A stretch of 45,000 nucleotides of DNA. It comes from Glandiceps talaboti. Taxonomy: Eukaryota > Hemichordata > Enteropneusta > Spengelidae. This document shows positions 24,991 to 34,654 of the stretch, piece after piece. Every line of letters begins with the position of its first letter. Position 1 is the stretch's first letter. The DNA is taken from positions 3,917,953 through 3,962,952 of the forward strand of contig NC_135571.1 in the NCBI RefSeq assembly GCF_964340395.1, in the 5' to 3' direction. The translations under genes and the position numbers were made by a program. The notes under the pieces were generated by a model. The model ran no database searches and was not told the origin of the DNA. It was given only the letters and a program-made list of their open reading frames with translations.

Positions 24991-25488
24991 TCAACTCTCT
25001 TTGTCCAGCTCAATGAAGGGTCGGCGTAAACTGAGCGATTGTGACATCCCTACGACGCTCATACTCCTCTCCCGTGGCCGTGGTGTTTCGTTGTGTTCAA
25101 CAGGAGGCACTTTGATGTGTGCTGAACTCCTGCTTCGTAAGAACAGCTTAGGTGAATGTCGTTGTATTTTGCAGTTTTTGACGTCATTGTATAGTTTGAT
25201 AAAAGCGTCCCTCACATCCTCATAGCTTTCTCTCACCGAAAGTTCACAGAACGAACAGCTCAGGGTTCGTGCAAGCTTCTCGCCCTCTGTTTTCGGTATC
25301 ATCCTGTCGTAGGTGAGATCAACTTTGTTACCGATGATAAGGACCGGCGTTTCACTTCCCTTCACGCGATTGATGAGAAATTTCATCCGAAGGACTTCAT
25401 CGAAACTGCATTTATCAGTAACAGAATACACAATAATAAAAGCATCCGCCCACTTTATCTGTGATTCAGTAATACATACATTTTCTTC
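24991..25488 (-). CDS. GTPase gene exon 5: NKxD, G5 and C-terminal tail
   Basis: The acceptor TTTCCACAG precedes GAA GAA at 25488. The frame runs for 165 residues to TGA at 24991-24993. It contains IKWADAFIIVYSVTD, the nucleotide-specificity motif GNKVDL, the G5-like ELSVRESYEDV and a Ser/Arg/Pro-rich tail without a CAAX cysteine. The open frame continues past the acceptor to 25641, but that part (…NCFYYILFPQ) is intron read-through. Confidence 0.94.
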   Translation of the reverse strand, partial: EENVCITESQIKWADAFIIVYSVTDKCSFDEVLRMKFLINRVKGSETPVLIIGNKVDLTYDRMIPKTEGEKLARTLSCSFCELSVRESYEDVRDAFIKLYNDVKNCKIQRHSPKLFLRSRSSAHIKVPPVEHNETPRPRERSMSVVGMSQSLSLRRPFIELDKES

Positions 25489-28400
25489 CTGTGGAAATAA
25501 AATATAATAAAAACAATTAATTACATGTATATACGTATGTGAAGAATGTTCGCTATAGTAAATACATGGCCGTACTAAAATACATTGGAGTGTCAACAAA
25601 AGAACACTATTTTCGTCACTACATACTGGCTTTGTATTCATAGCACTACATACTACTACATACTGATTTGAAATTGATTATGCTGTCTGAAACAAACTTC
25701 AAATTTGGCCGATTTGATTAGTTGGGGGGGGGGGGTCTGAGGCATAACTATAAGAAGTTAGACATTTATCCTATATTGAACGATTGATCATGAACCCTAA
25801 AGGTTCTATATAGAACATTTATTGACACGCATTGCAAACTTCTGGTGGGGGGAGGGGTGTCAAAACACGGTACATACACGTGTGTTAATACCCTTATTAT
25901 GTGAGTACCCTCCCCCGGGATTCACGGTGGTCTTCGTTGTTACTATGGCAACGATAAGAAAGTACGTGTCTGTTCTTGATGACGTAATGTCGACAATTGT
26001 AAAATAACCATACCTGTCCGGCAGTGTCAAGTATTTCAAAATCTACAGGAGCTGGGTCACCATCAATGAATGTACGGAATTGATAAGTTGTTTCTGTAGA
26101 TAGAGAGAGAACAAACAGATACGTGGTTAGATTAAAACCATGGCTATTGTAACCATGGCAACATGTGCAATTTTAGTGGGTGTAACTTTTAATATAGACA
26201 GTGGAGGGAAAAAACTTACACTTAGACGTACATTTTTGATAACTTAGTTATAATCCTATCTTTTCCACAATCGCGTATGTTACATGCATTAAATTGCCTG
26301 AAAATTAGCATTATTTTGTCACTCAATGATTTTGATGAATATTCAGAGATTTTTAATAACTGTAATTGATTAACGTTGATTGCAACTATGCAGATTAGCT
26401 AAATCCAAAATGGAGGTTTGAGCGTCACTGAGATCTGTGTATACTGTAAGCTTAATTACGCTGTGTCGTTCCACCCTCACCGGCCTGTTCTATCTGTGAA
26501 ATGGGTTGATTGATGTGTGATGGCGCGCCGTCACGACGTACCTTATATTTTTTTTTAATTGCCAAATGTACACGTTTGGAGTTTAGAGACGATATACTTT
26601 GGTGATTTTGAATATGGAGATGAAAAAACGAATAAACTGAGTGACTGCGTGAGTAACTGACTGACTGACTGACTGACTGACTGACTGACTGACTGATTGA
26701 CTAACTAACTAACTAAGTAACGAGCGAGCTAACTAGCTTACCATCGTGGTTTTTTGGATAAAAAGTTTCAATGAACGTTTTAAAGGAAAGCTAATAAATC
26801 TGGATTGATATTCAACTCTAACCAATTCTAGTGGTTCTGTCACGTGACTTATTAAAATAAGATGTTTTGTATTTTAGCTTCTATTCTCCTGAACGAGCAC
26901 ACAACATACGTTGAGCAAATACTCCACTTTTGATGACCTAACCGTTCTAATTAGGTTGTCAGTATCTCCTTATGTAAGATAATCTCAGATACTCACCTAA
27001 AGTAGGATCATAGTCTCCTATAAACCTCTTAGTAATGAAACGAACGGCGAGAGCTGTGAAGTAAAAAAAAAAAGAAATAACAGATTTAGACAAGTTTACT
27101 AATTGCAACAAAGTGTTTCAAAACCCGACCCCCTTAACATCATTACTACGAAATGAAATGTACGAATTGATCGCTTTAGATATATCTTCATTTACATTCA
27201 ATCTTATTTATATGGATGTCAAATGGGTATTTATTTGGGATTTTTAATGAAAACAACGCTGTTATGTTTTTTTTTATTTGAAAAAGACAACAACTTAGAC
27301 CAATTTCGCGTTTGTGACTGAATAAACTGCAAAAAACACCAAAGTAAGTAAAAACTTTGTTGTTATACGTACAAACTAAAATGACAAAATGTTAAGACTT
27401 TCTGCACTGCTTCAATTTATATGTATATATTGTGTCACATTACATTTTCAAATAGTTAAACATAGTAGAGTTATGATGAAAGAAAAATCTCAAATATATA
27501 CCCAGTGAGAGTTGTCGTTCCATGTACAGTTTCTTATTGGTGTCTGCATGGTTATATCAAATAAACAGAGGGAGAGACGATCTAGCGTGACCTGTAAAGA
27601 GCTGTATGTACGTATACGTGCCTATCAGATGCAGAATTATTTGTCTGCAAGTAGCAGATAATTATATTAACTGATTAGATTACATCCGGCCTATTAATCT
27701 GGTTAATTCTTGGTATCGTATCTAAATATAGTATATGATATCATTAGGGCATACCCAAATGATAAAATAATGCACTTGGAATAGAATTCTTCGAAACTAC
27801 TAGTATATGAATCATATCGCATTCTATTTAAAACCACACCAATACCGCATTTTAGACCATTACAGGTTTTTAAAATATAGACCAAAATGCATTTTCCTTA
27901 GGAGGCAACATTTTGGGGCAATTAATGGTAGTTATGATTTGTTAAAGGAAAATGGACCATATTTTAGACCAAGCAAAATCGGAAATAATGCAAACAGACC
28001 ACATTTTAGACCAAATGGCTAGAAAACGCATCCCAAAGGGTGGCACAAAATCTCTCTAAACAGAAAAGAGAAGCGCGCAGGTGTATTTAAGGCACGTTTG
28101 TGACTGAACCGTGTCGTGTCTAGTCGACATATTGCTAGTCACTATATCCACGTATAAAGTATAGAGTAGACTGACAAAGAATGGACGACACAATGCTAAA
28201 ACTGTGTTGAAGTTTTAAGAGTAGTTGAAAACAACAATCCTGTATGTGTTATTCATAGTTGTCATATTTCGTCAATTTCATGTGTACATACATCCTTAGC
28301 TACCTGCGTCATTTTCACAAGCAAGGGCCGAAAAACAAGATTTTTTTAATGTGTGTTTAGTATTTTGGTACAGAATGTGTTTACTGAAACTGGGACGCAA

Positions 28401-29052
28401 ATTACGTATTTCTCAAACGTCACCTTAGTTACCGAATAGAAACAAACATTTTCAAAATATGGTTTCTATGGGCGAATTTCTCAGTTTAGACTGGCTACAA
28501 CACAAACGAAGTATCGTGACTTCAGCAGAGTTTGTTATGTGCGAAACCGCCACGTTCACGGTATCATAATTAGTCTGGTATCCATGGCAACATTGGTCTT
28601 ATATACATCGATGACACTTGATTACCGCAGGCGATGAAATGTTAACATGCCATATATAAAACAGGTATTATATAAATGTTCTATTTTCTTTCATTGCCAT
28701 GGTTACATTTGAGAGTAGGAATAGTTGCCCTTTCCGTGTCTAGAATACACTGATATGCTGACATATCTGTTGCAATTAGTGATGGGACACCGATATTTTG
28801 ACTGGACTAATTGTTCAATATTTATTAGCACTGTTTGCTAAAAGGATCCCGGTATGTATGTATGTATGTATGTATGTATGTATGTATGTATGTATGTATG
28901 TATGTATGTATGTATGTATGTATGTATGTATGTATGTATGTATGTATGTATGTATGTATGTATGTATGTATGTATGTATGCATGTATGCATGCATGCATG
29001 CATGCATGTATGTATGTATGTGTGTGTGTATGCGTGTGTGTGTGTGTATGTA

Positions 29053-29085
<33 letters not shown>

Positions 29086-29142
29086 ATGTATGTATGGGCA
29101 AGTACTTACGTTCGTTCGTACATACGCACGCACGCACACACG

Positions 29143-29187
<45 letters not shown>

Positions 29188-29599
29188 GTGGGCATGCACT
29201 TGTGCATGTATACGTATTCGATTCGCCATTCATTTATTCATACATGTAGGTAGGTAGGCAGGCAAGCATGCGTTGGAGGTAGGGAGGTAGTAGGAAGTAG
29301 ATAGGTATACTGTCATAACAGAGTTAAAAACTACATGTACCATAATATTAATTTAATGAATCAGCTCTTGAGTATTCTATACATAATATTGATATTGGTC
29401 TCTGTTGTCTGGCTAGAGTTGAGTACAGTCTATGTAATACATACGTACATATATTATTGTAACATATTAATTTCATATTCAATGATTCGTACTCACCAGT
29501 TTTTCCGACGGCTGACTGCCCAAGGATTGCAATTCGAAGTCTACCTTGAGTGACGCTTCGACGATTTCTTCCAAATTGAAACGACGTCATTGTTGGCAT
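24991..29599 (-). CDS. RASL11/RERG-type Ras-like small GTPase, complete coding region (4 coding exons)
   Basis: Joining 29599-29497, 27053-26997, 26093-26014 and 25488-24991 gives an uninterrupted 245-residue protein, and every junction is GT-AG with matching phase. G boxes by residue: P-loop GQSAVGKT at 27-34; switch I YDPTLE at 49-54; DTAGQEE at 76-82, keeping the Gln equivalent to Ras Gln61; NKVD at 134-137; and a modified G5, ELSVRE, at 162-167 instead of E-x-S-A-K. TKRFIGDYDPT and DTAGQ look RERG-like, whereas IKWADAFIIVYSVTD and CSFCELSVRESYEDV look like RASL11, so subfamily assignment between RASL11, RERG and RASL12 is open. The tail (about 186-245) is Ser/Arg/Pro-rich, ends ELDKES and has no CAAX box, so the protein is probably not prenylated and may be cytosolic or nuclear. 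The family binds and hydrolyses GTP and usually acts in growth or differentiation signalling; that role is inferred. The start ATG at 29597-29599 has A at -3. Confidence 0.92.
25489..26013 (-). other. Intron 4 of the GTPase gene
   Basis: This 525-base intron contains a 12-G homopolymer (25724-25735) and an X-box-like site with one deviation at 25939-25952. Nothing coding was seen. Confidence 0.85.
26014..26093 (-). CDS. GTPase gene exon 4: beta 2-3 hairpin and switch II start (DTAGQ)
   Basis: This 80-base exon has acceptor ATCTACAG and donor GTATGG. It encodes ETTYQFRTFIDGDPAPVD and then FEILDTAGQ, ending exactly after the catalytic-position Gln in phase 0. The DTAGQ motif sets the frame. 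Confidence 0.93.
26149..26162 (+). promoter_or_regulatory. X-box (RFX-type) motif in GTPase intron 3
   Basis: GTAACCATGGCAAC fits the X-box consensus GTNRCC-N2-RGYAAC without mismatch. Binding is inferred. Confidence 0.4.
26655..26718. repeat. (ACTG)n microsatellite with (ACTA) tail
   Basis: About 11 ACTG units followed by ACTAACTAACTAA, in GTPase intron 3. Confidence 0.95.
26997..27053 (-). CDS. GTPase gene exon 3: helix 1 and switch I
   Basis: This 57-base micro-exon has acceptor TTCACAG and donor GTGAGT. It encodes ALAVRFITKRFIGDYDPTL, with the switch I Thr that contacts Mg/GTP. It begins and ends in phase 1, so it keeps frame with both neighbours. The matching of P-loop exon, switch I and next exon leaves little doubt. 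Confidence 0.93.
28852..29095. repeat. (TATG)n microsatellite in GTPase intron 2
   Basis: About 130 bases of pure TATG followed by CATG and TGTG variants. Confidence 0.97.
29123..29190. repeat. Alternating purine-pyrimidine tract (CG)5(CA)n
   Basis: ACGCACGC, then CGCGCGCGCG, then about 16 CA units. The tract alternates almost without break and could adopt Z-DNA. Confidence 0.9.
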
Positions 29600-29685
29600 C
29601 TTGGATCGCGAGCGTTTCTTTTCAGCGTTTGGGGTTTGCTTTTTAGGTCGCAAAATTCGAGACAGATTCCCTTCTTCGAAAAAAC
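29497..29685 (-). CDS. GTPase gene exon 2: part 5' UTR, start codon and P-loop
   Basis: The acceptor CATTTTAG precedes 29685 and the donor GTGAGT follows 29497. Coding starts at the ATG ending at 29597 (MPTMTSFQFG...), with a basic stretch RNRR before the first beta strand RLRIAILG and the P-loop GQSAVGKT. The exon ends in phase 1 on the G of the next Ala codon. The frame stays open upstream of the ATG through the whole exon (…FFEEGNLSRILRPKKQ…), so an N-terminal extension through alternative 5' exons is possible. I prefer the internal ATG because no upstream in-frame ATG was found. Confidence 0.88.
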
Positions 29686-30593
29686 CTAAAATGAATAAAA
29701 GAAATACTTATTAGACAAAGATACAGACTACTAGCTCTCTAAAAATATCGACGGAAATCAAAAACTTATAAACAAATTCGAATATAAAGATTTTTAAAAT
29801 GGTAGAATGAGACAAGTTTCAATTTCGTACAATTCATATTACGAGTAGTACTGGTCAATCCAACGATCTGTTAATTGGCGGCAATGCCTGAACATCTGAC
29901 GAGCGACAACTCAGCCCTGCCTAGCTTCAAATGGCTCGTTTGTCGTTTGAAACGGCATAATAGACATAGATATGAAGCCGTACAGGATCGATAGCACACG
30001 ACACGAAAATCAACCTAACTATGGACAGTTATACACATTGTATTCACCAAGGTAAATTATTCAATTAATGGGGAATTTAAAAGAATCCACCAAACTTACC
30101 CATTACTTCGATGCCTTAATTAATTGTTCAAATTAATAGCGAATCACGTTAGTTATCAACAGTCTTTGCCTCAGATAACAAGTAATGATAGATGAATTAC
30201 AGGTTGTTTTTTATATAGCAACTACTTCAATTACATAGATCATTGCGTCAGTTTTCTGTAATTTGTGGGAAATTCCCCCAGCTATTACAAGTGTTATTAC
30301 TAGCGAATTAATGGAAATGGACTCAGTGAATACGATATATAATACAGTAAGCAAAGTCCTGGTAATCATTACACGTTATTTACATTACGAATTATACTTC
30401 GCAACGTCGTGAATCTTTTGGACAATGATTACAAAGTTTGTTTTGCTGACTGAGTAGTAGAAACGATACTAGCAATGATAAGATAATACACACGGTTACA
30501 CACACTGTGGCTTATAGATAGACAGACATACATACATGGACAGACAAGCACACAAAGATGCACACACATACAAAAATGAACATATGCACTTAC
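29686..30593 (-). other. Intron 1 of the GTPase gene
   Basis: The intron is bounded by GTAAGT and TTTTAG. It holds AT-rich unique-looking sequence and a short CACA/CATA-rich patch near 30500-30570. No open frame of interest was seen. Confidence 0.5.
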
Positions 30594-30740
30594 CTCGAAC
30601 GAGAGTGACCAAAGTCGGCAAAGTGGAAACAAGGAGAGCAGAGACTGTGATTTTAGTGACGTCGAAGACTTCTGGTATTACTTCACTTTCACTCTTCTAT
30701 CGACTCATATACTCTTTCAAGTTTTCTTCCGACCAATGAT
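30594..30740 (-). other. Probable non-coding first exon (5' UTR) of the GTPase gene; outer edge estimated
   Basis: A strong donor (CGAG then GTAAGT) ends this exon at 30594. It can splice to an acceptor ending TTTTAG before 29685, leaving a 908-base intron. In the frame that reads into the GTPase the exon is open back to a TAG at 30697-30699 but contains no ATG, so translation should begin in the next exon. A four-codon upstream ORF (ATG AGT CGA TAG) lies at 30697-30708 if transcription starts upstream of it. The transcription start is not visible, so the high-coordinate edge is a guess. Confidence 0.5.
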
Positions 30741-30777
30741 GATCGACTTTGACAGTCCGCCCACTTGCGCATGCGCT
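30733..30777 (-). promoter_or_regulatory. Candidate promoter of the GTPase gene: CCAAT box and NRF1-type palindrome
   Basis: TGCGCATGCGC at 30766-30776 matches the NRF1-type CpG palindrome of TATA-less animal promoters. A CCAAT box (plus strand, 30733-30737) lies about 30 bases nearer the gene. Both sit just upstream of the inferred first exon, which fits a promoter. No TATA box was seen. Factor binding is inferred from motif match only. Confidence 0.45.
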
Positions 30778-31221
30778 GTTTATTATCCTGGCAAGAGAAG
30801 GGAAATGTAATGCAATTTAAAATTATATATTACAAGATGATATAGTTGAAATTGAACGTAAATACAACGGAGTAGTAATCAGAATGGTAATATTTGTTTT
30901 ATGATATTGAAGGCTGTTTGTTATTTGACGTGAAGTGAATTCATATAACATATAAAAGAGTAATTCGATAGAACCTATCATGGCCTCTCTGAGCTTTAGT
31001 TTTATAATCTCACGCTTAGCAACATGTGAGCGACTCGTATACAGTGAGCGACTTATAAGATACAAAAGAACATACAAAGCCAAAATTGAACACGTTGAAA
31101 AAATATTGTTTTTTATACCCTGGTTGTTCTACGTTACGACTCGGGACAACCCGCGTCTCCGTCATAATTTATTCTACGTGACGAGTCAAAAAGTTCAAAG
31201 TCAACATTAAATTTCCCACTT

Positions 31222-31330
31222 TTTCATAACTGAGCCTTGAGAAGGCATAGTATACGTATTCCCCTATTTTTCTCGTTTGATTCAGCCGGAAAATGCGCGC
31301 GACCTATGCGTGCTCGTCTCTCAGTGTTCC
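31222..31330 (+). repeat. Fold-back dispersed repeat, family A copy 5 (diverged)
   Basis: CATAACTGAGCC, GGCATAGTAT, ATTCCCC and ATTCAGCCGGAAAAT match 15057-15130 in order. Confidence 0.55.
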
Positions 31331-31440
31331 CCTAATCTGACGTCTTTTAACGACAAGTTCACTCAATACTAGGTTTAAAGAAGACAAATATTCGGAAAAT
31401 ATAATGTAATATTTAATTTGCGCTCCCAAGATAAATTGCA

Positions 31441-31475
31441 GTGACGTCACGGTGACATCAAATGCAAATGCAAAT
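31441..31475 (+). promoter_or_regulatory. CRE palindrome with two overlapping POU octamers
   Basis: GTGACGTCAC (31441-31450) is a full CRE. ATGCAAATGCAAAT (31462-31475) holds two overlapping octamers. It sits about 0.7 kb upstream of the inferred GTPase promoter. Enhancer function is a guess. Confidence 0.35.
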
Positions 31476-31903
31476 CAAAACACAACATACATACATAACT
31501 TTGTAAACTTATTTAAAATGCAATATAGAAAAGCAAATAATGATCAACACTAGAAAAGTGAGAACATTTATAAAACATAAACTTGTAAACGGTGCTACTA
31601 AAAACTACACTAGTTGTAACTGGAGTATCATTTTTCAACCAGAAAACCAACAATATATTAGTTAACTGAAAATTGTTAAAATTCCAATGATTGTCAAATA
31701 GAGGTCTATTTTATTAGTAGTATATAGTAATAAGGTGAATCGTAATTCCTTGGGGGAGCTTGTTTTTCGGTGCGGACCCAAAAATTAATATGACGGAGTA
31801 CTTATAAGCTTACTGTGTTCACATCTACACAAATGTGTTTACCCACTGTTGATTCAATACTGTGCATGCTGTATGATATTATGATTCAGTCATTGTATAT
31901 ATT

Positions 31904-32337
31904 AGTTGCTATGGATATTGTACATACTATCAGTTGCTACGGATATTGTAGATACTATTCGTTACTACGGATATTGCACACACTATTAGTTGCTACGGAT
32001 ATTGTACATAGTATTAGTTGCTATGGATAATGTACATACTATCAGTTGCTACGGATAATGTACATACTATCAGTTGCTACGGATATTGCACATACTATCA
32101 GTTGCTACGGATATTGTACATACTATTAGTTGCTACGGATATTGTACATACTATTACATGCTACGGATATTGTACATACTATGCGTTACGACAGATATTG
32201 CACATACTATTAGTTGCTATGGATATTGTACATAATATTCGTTACTACGGATATTGCACATACTATTAGTTGCTACGGATATTGTACATAGTATTAGTTG
32301 CTATGGAGATTGTACATACTATCAGTTGCTATGTACA
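31904..32337 (+). repeat. 28-bp minisatellite, about 15 copies
   Basis: The unit reads AGTTGCTACGGATATTGTAC then ATACTATT. Starts at 31904, 31932 and 31960 fix the 28-base period. Copies vary at a few positions (ATGG for ACGG, GCAC for GTAC). The plus strand is largely free of stops in more than one frame. Confidence 0.95.
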
Positions 32338-32940
32338 CGTTACCGTTACTATACTAATTACACGTTACACATGACCGATACTAATTTTCACGTTCAACAA
32401 ATATTAAGCTTTGAATATTTCAACTTTCTTACAAATGATCAAATCTACAACGTTGTCATACAATGTGTAGATTAATGTGTAACTTATCATAGACAGTGAC
32501 GACTAGATTGTATTCTGAGTTCTTCTATAGGTATACCAGTGTAGCTGATAAGAAAAAAACATGTTCGTTACCTTGGAGAAAATAAGCATCCTTACAATAC
32601 AGTCTAACAATAGATCTTTTGATATACGGTCTGACCTTTGTTTTACGTAGTTCACAACTTCGCGCGCTTGTCAATGTATCGCTGCTACGTCACTCATGAC
32701 ACTTTGTACTTAAAACAGTACGTCAAGCTGAAATTCAACACGTGCGACTTCGTAAAAAGGATTATTACTAAAATGTCATTCAGGGTTTTGTTTGACTGTC
32801 ACGCAATATCATCGTTGAATCCTAAAGCGAAATGCATTAGTTTGTTTACCACTTTCTTTAATCCCTCCATATCACTTTACGAAAATTTACATTTACACAC
32901 TCGAATACATTTATTCATACACAAGTTCACGCACGTTAAA
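32338..32940. other. Non-coding stretch
   Basis: No gene was recognised. A long plus-strand frame begins at 32638 but owes its length to the following CACA/CATA array. Confidence 0.4.
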
Positions 32941-33121
32941 CACATACACACACACACGTACACACACACACACACACACACATACATACACACATACGTA
33001 ACACACATACACACACATATACATACATACATACATACATACATACATGCATGCATGCATGCATACATACATACATACATACATACATACATACATACAT
33101 ACATACATGCATGCATACATA
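32941..33121. repeat. (CA)n, (CATA)n and (CATG)n compound microsatellite
   Basis: CA-rich left part, then CATA with two CATGCATG blocks. Confidence 0.97.
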
Positions 33122-33285
33122 TCTCTGGTTCTTTCCCTTCTGGAAACAACGATTGTAGTCGGAATCGAGATTCGAGGATAAACTTTTCACAATGTTATTA
33201 GTTTCGCGTCTGTTTCATTTGTTCTTCTCGGGGCGGAGTATTTTTGTACACTTCAAACGGAACTCATAGAAATATTATTACTTTT

Positions 33286-33308
33286 ATGATGATGATGATG
33301 ATGATGAT
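33286..33308. repeat. (ATG)n trinucleotide repeat
   Basis: Seven to eight ATG units followed by ATTGATTG. Confidence 0.9.
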
Positions 33309-34654
33309 TGATTGATTTAACTTGTAGAGAAAAGGGAGACAGCGTTGATCAAAATCTAGATAAGGAATTTGTCAGGACCTGTTTTCATCTTGCTGTGAGT
33401 AGTTAAGTGTTCAAGCCCCGTGGTGTACAGCATTATACAAACATAAATTGTAAATATTATCGGTTTTGCTAAAAACCAAGTAAATCTTAGCTGAAATTTG
33501 ATTCCATGAGTACTTGGGTTTTACAAGAAAGTATACATAATTGCACCGAGGGTCTTTGGCGGGAAAGCCACCAGACAGACGACAACCGTGTTTACTACAT
33601 AAATAGATATTTGATTCCACGAGATGTCATCTCGTAAGTAGGATTGGAGTAAAGTATATCGACCTGTGTCTAGATTCTTGGCGGGAAACCGATCACGCAG
33701 ACGACAACTTCAATTACTTCCAGCTTCTACACCGAGGTTAACTTCAAATTGTTAGTTTTGCCACTTTTTGTTAAAATTTGATATAAGTTGCTATGTTGAG
33801 GACTTGTATGTACATGTAATTCTATCGCACTGTAGATATTGTTTAGTTAATACCTAATGCCCCGACATTGTTTGTTGAATAAATCGCCAATCCACTCTAG
33901 GAAGTCATTAAATATAAAGAACCATTTTGTTTTCTATGATTTTATAAACATTTTAACCCAGAAACTTTGTAGTTCCCGACCATAGTTCAATTTAGTCCCT
34001 TCCAAGGAGAGGTTGCCCATTAAAGCTAAGCTGGCGACTTGTCACTTGGTTGTATCTGACTCGACGTACAAGTTGTACTAGCTCGAAAGGTCTTGTTCTG
34101 GCAGCAACAACAAAGATCGTCAAAGCAAATAGCCAAGTCTCTGCACTAAATACGTTGTGTCAAAGGGCATTTGCAACTGCCGTAGTTGTGAGTGAATGTG
34201 TCAAATATCTCATTTAATCATTAATAAGTTACATAAAGCACTCCCCTTTCATCTGGTGTAAATGTGAGATATTGTATAGTCATTTCAGTTCACTTCCTTC
34301 ACTCTATATGGTGGCCATATTATATGTTGTACCAATGCATATTTTGTCTCTAACTCTGGAAGCTTGATAGAGACCTCATTCAAATGTGTCTGCACCAGTG
34401 TTATAAATATTGAGCTTTAAAATGTGACTTTTACTTCGACAGTCAAATTGTATACATCGAGACCATACTGAAGTGTACATACATGTTAATGTCGGCGAGC
34501 TGTTTCATGGTGGCAATGACCCTTGACCCTAATCCTTGCATATATTTCTCCTAAGGCCAAGATGACATTTTCCGATAGTTTACTATATTCCCGCCATCTC
34601 ACCGAAAAGGCTGACCTGTGCATTGGCATAATGGTCTATATGATACGCTGTGTC
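33309..34654. other. Non-coding stretch with one tandem duplication
   Basis: Two diverged copies of a unit of about 118 bases occupy roughly 33490-33725, recognisable by TTGGCGGGAAA and CAGACGACAAC in each. A DR1-type motif (TGACCC-T-TGACCC) lies at 34517-34529. No gene was recognised. Confidence 0.45.

Larger units (their letters stand above)
26094..26996 (-). other. Intron 3 of the GTPase gene
   Basis: This 903-base intron contains a perfect X-box match at 26149-26162, an (ACTG)n array at 26655-26718 and a fragment at about 26197-26211 shared with the hairpin at 10866. Nothing coding was seen. Confidence 0.85.
27054..29496 (-). other. Intron 2 of the GTPase gene
   Basis: This is the largest intron (2.4 kb). 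It carries a 244-base (TATG)n array with an adjoining CG/CA alternating tract, two X-box-like sites (28578-28591, 28693-28706) and a cluster of short CATTTTAGACCA repeats near 27848-28014. No exon-like frame was noticed. Confidence 0.8.
30781..31903. other. Intergenic stretch upstream of the GTPase gene
   Basis: It contains family A copy 5 and a CRE/octamer cluster (31441-31475). Frames of 76-86 codons on both strands overlap and show no motif. Confidence 0.45.

Noticed and set aside
25313-25507. 64-codon plus frame and the 108-codon plus frame at 24899-25225
   Set aside because: Both are shadows on the opposite strand of the last GTPase exon.
28798-29257. Frames of up to 151 codons on both strands
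   Set aside because: They lie over a microsatellite inside an intron of the GTPase gene; length comes from the repeat lacking stops.
31904-32337. CRISPR-like array with a 28-base repeat
   Set aside because: Copies are directly adjacent with no spacers and the host is a eukaryote; it is a minisatellite.
32638-33201. 187-codon plus-strand frame
   Set aside because: More than a third is CACA/CATA repeat (HIHTYIHT). The first 80 codons have no recognisable domain or good start context.
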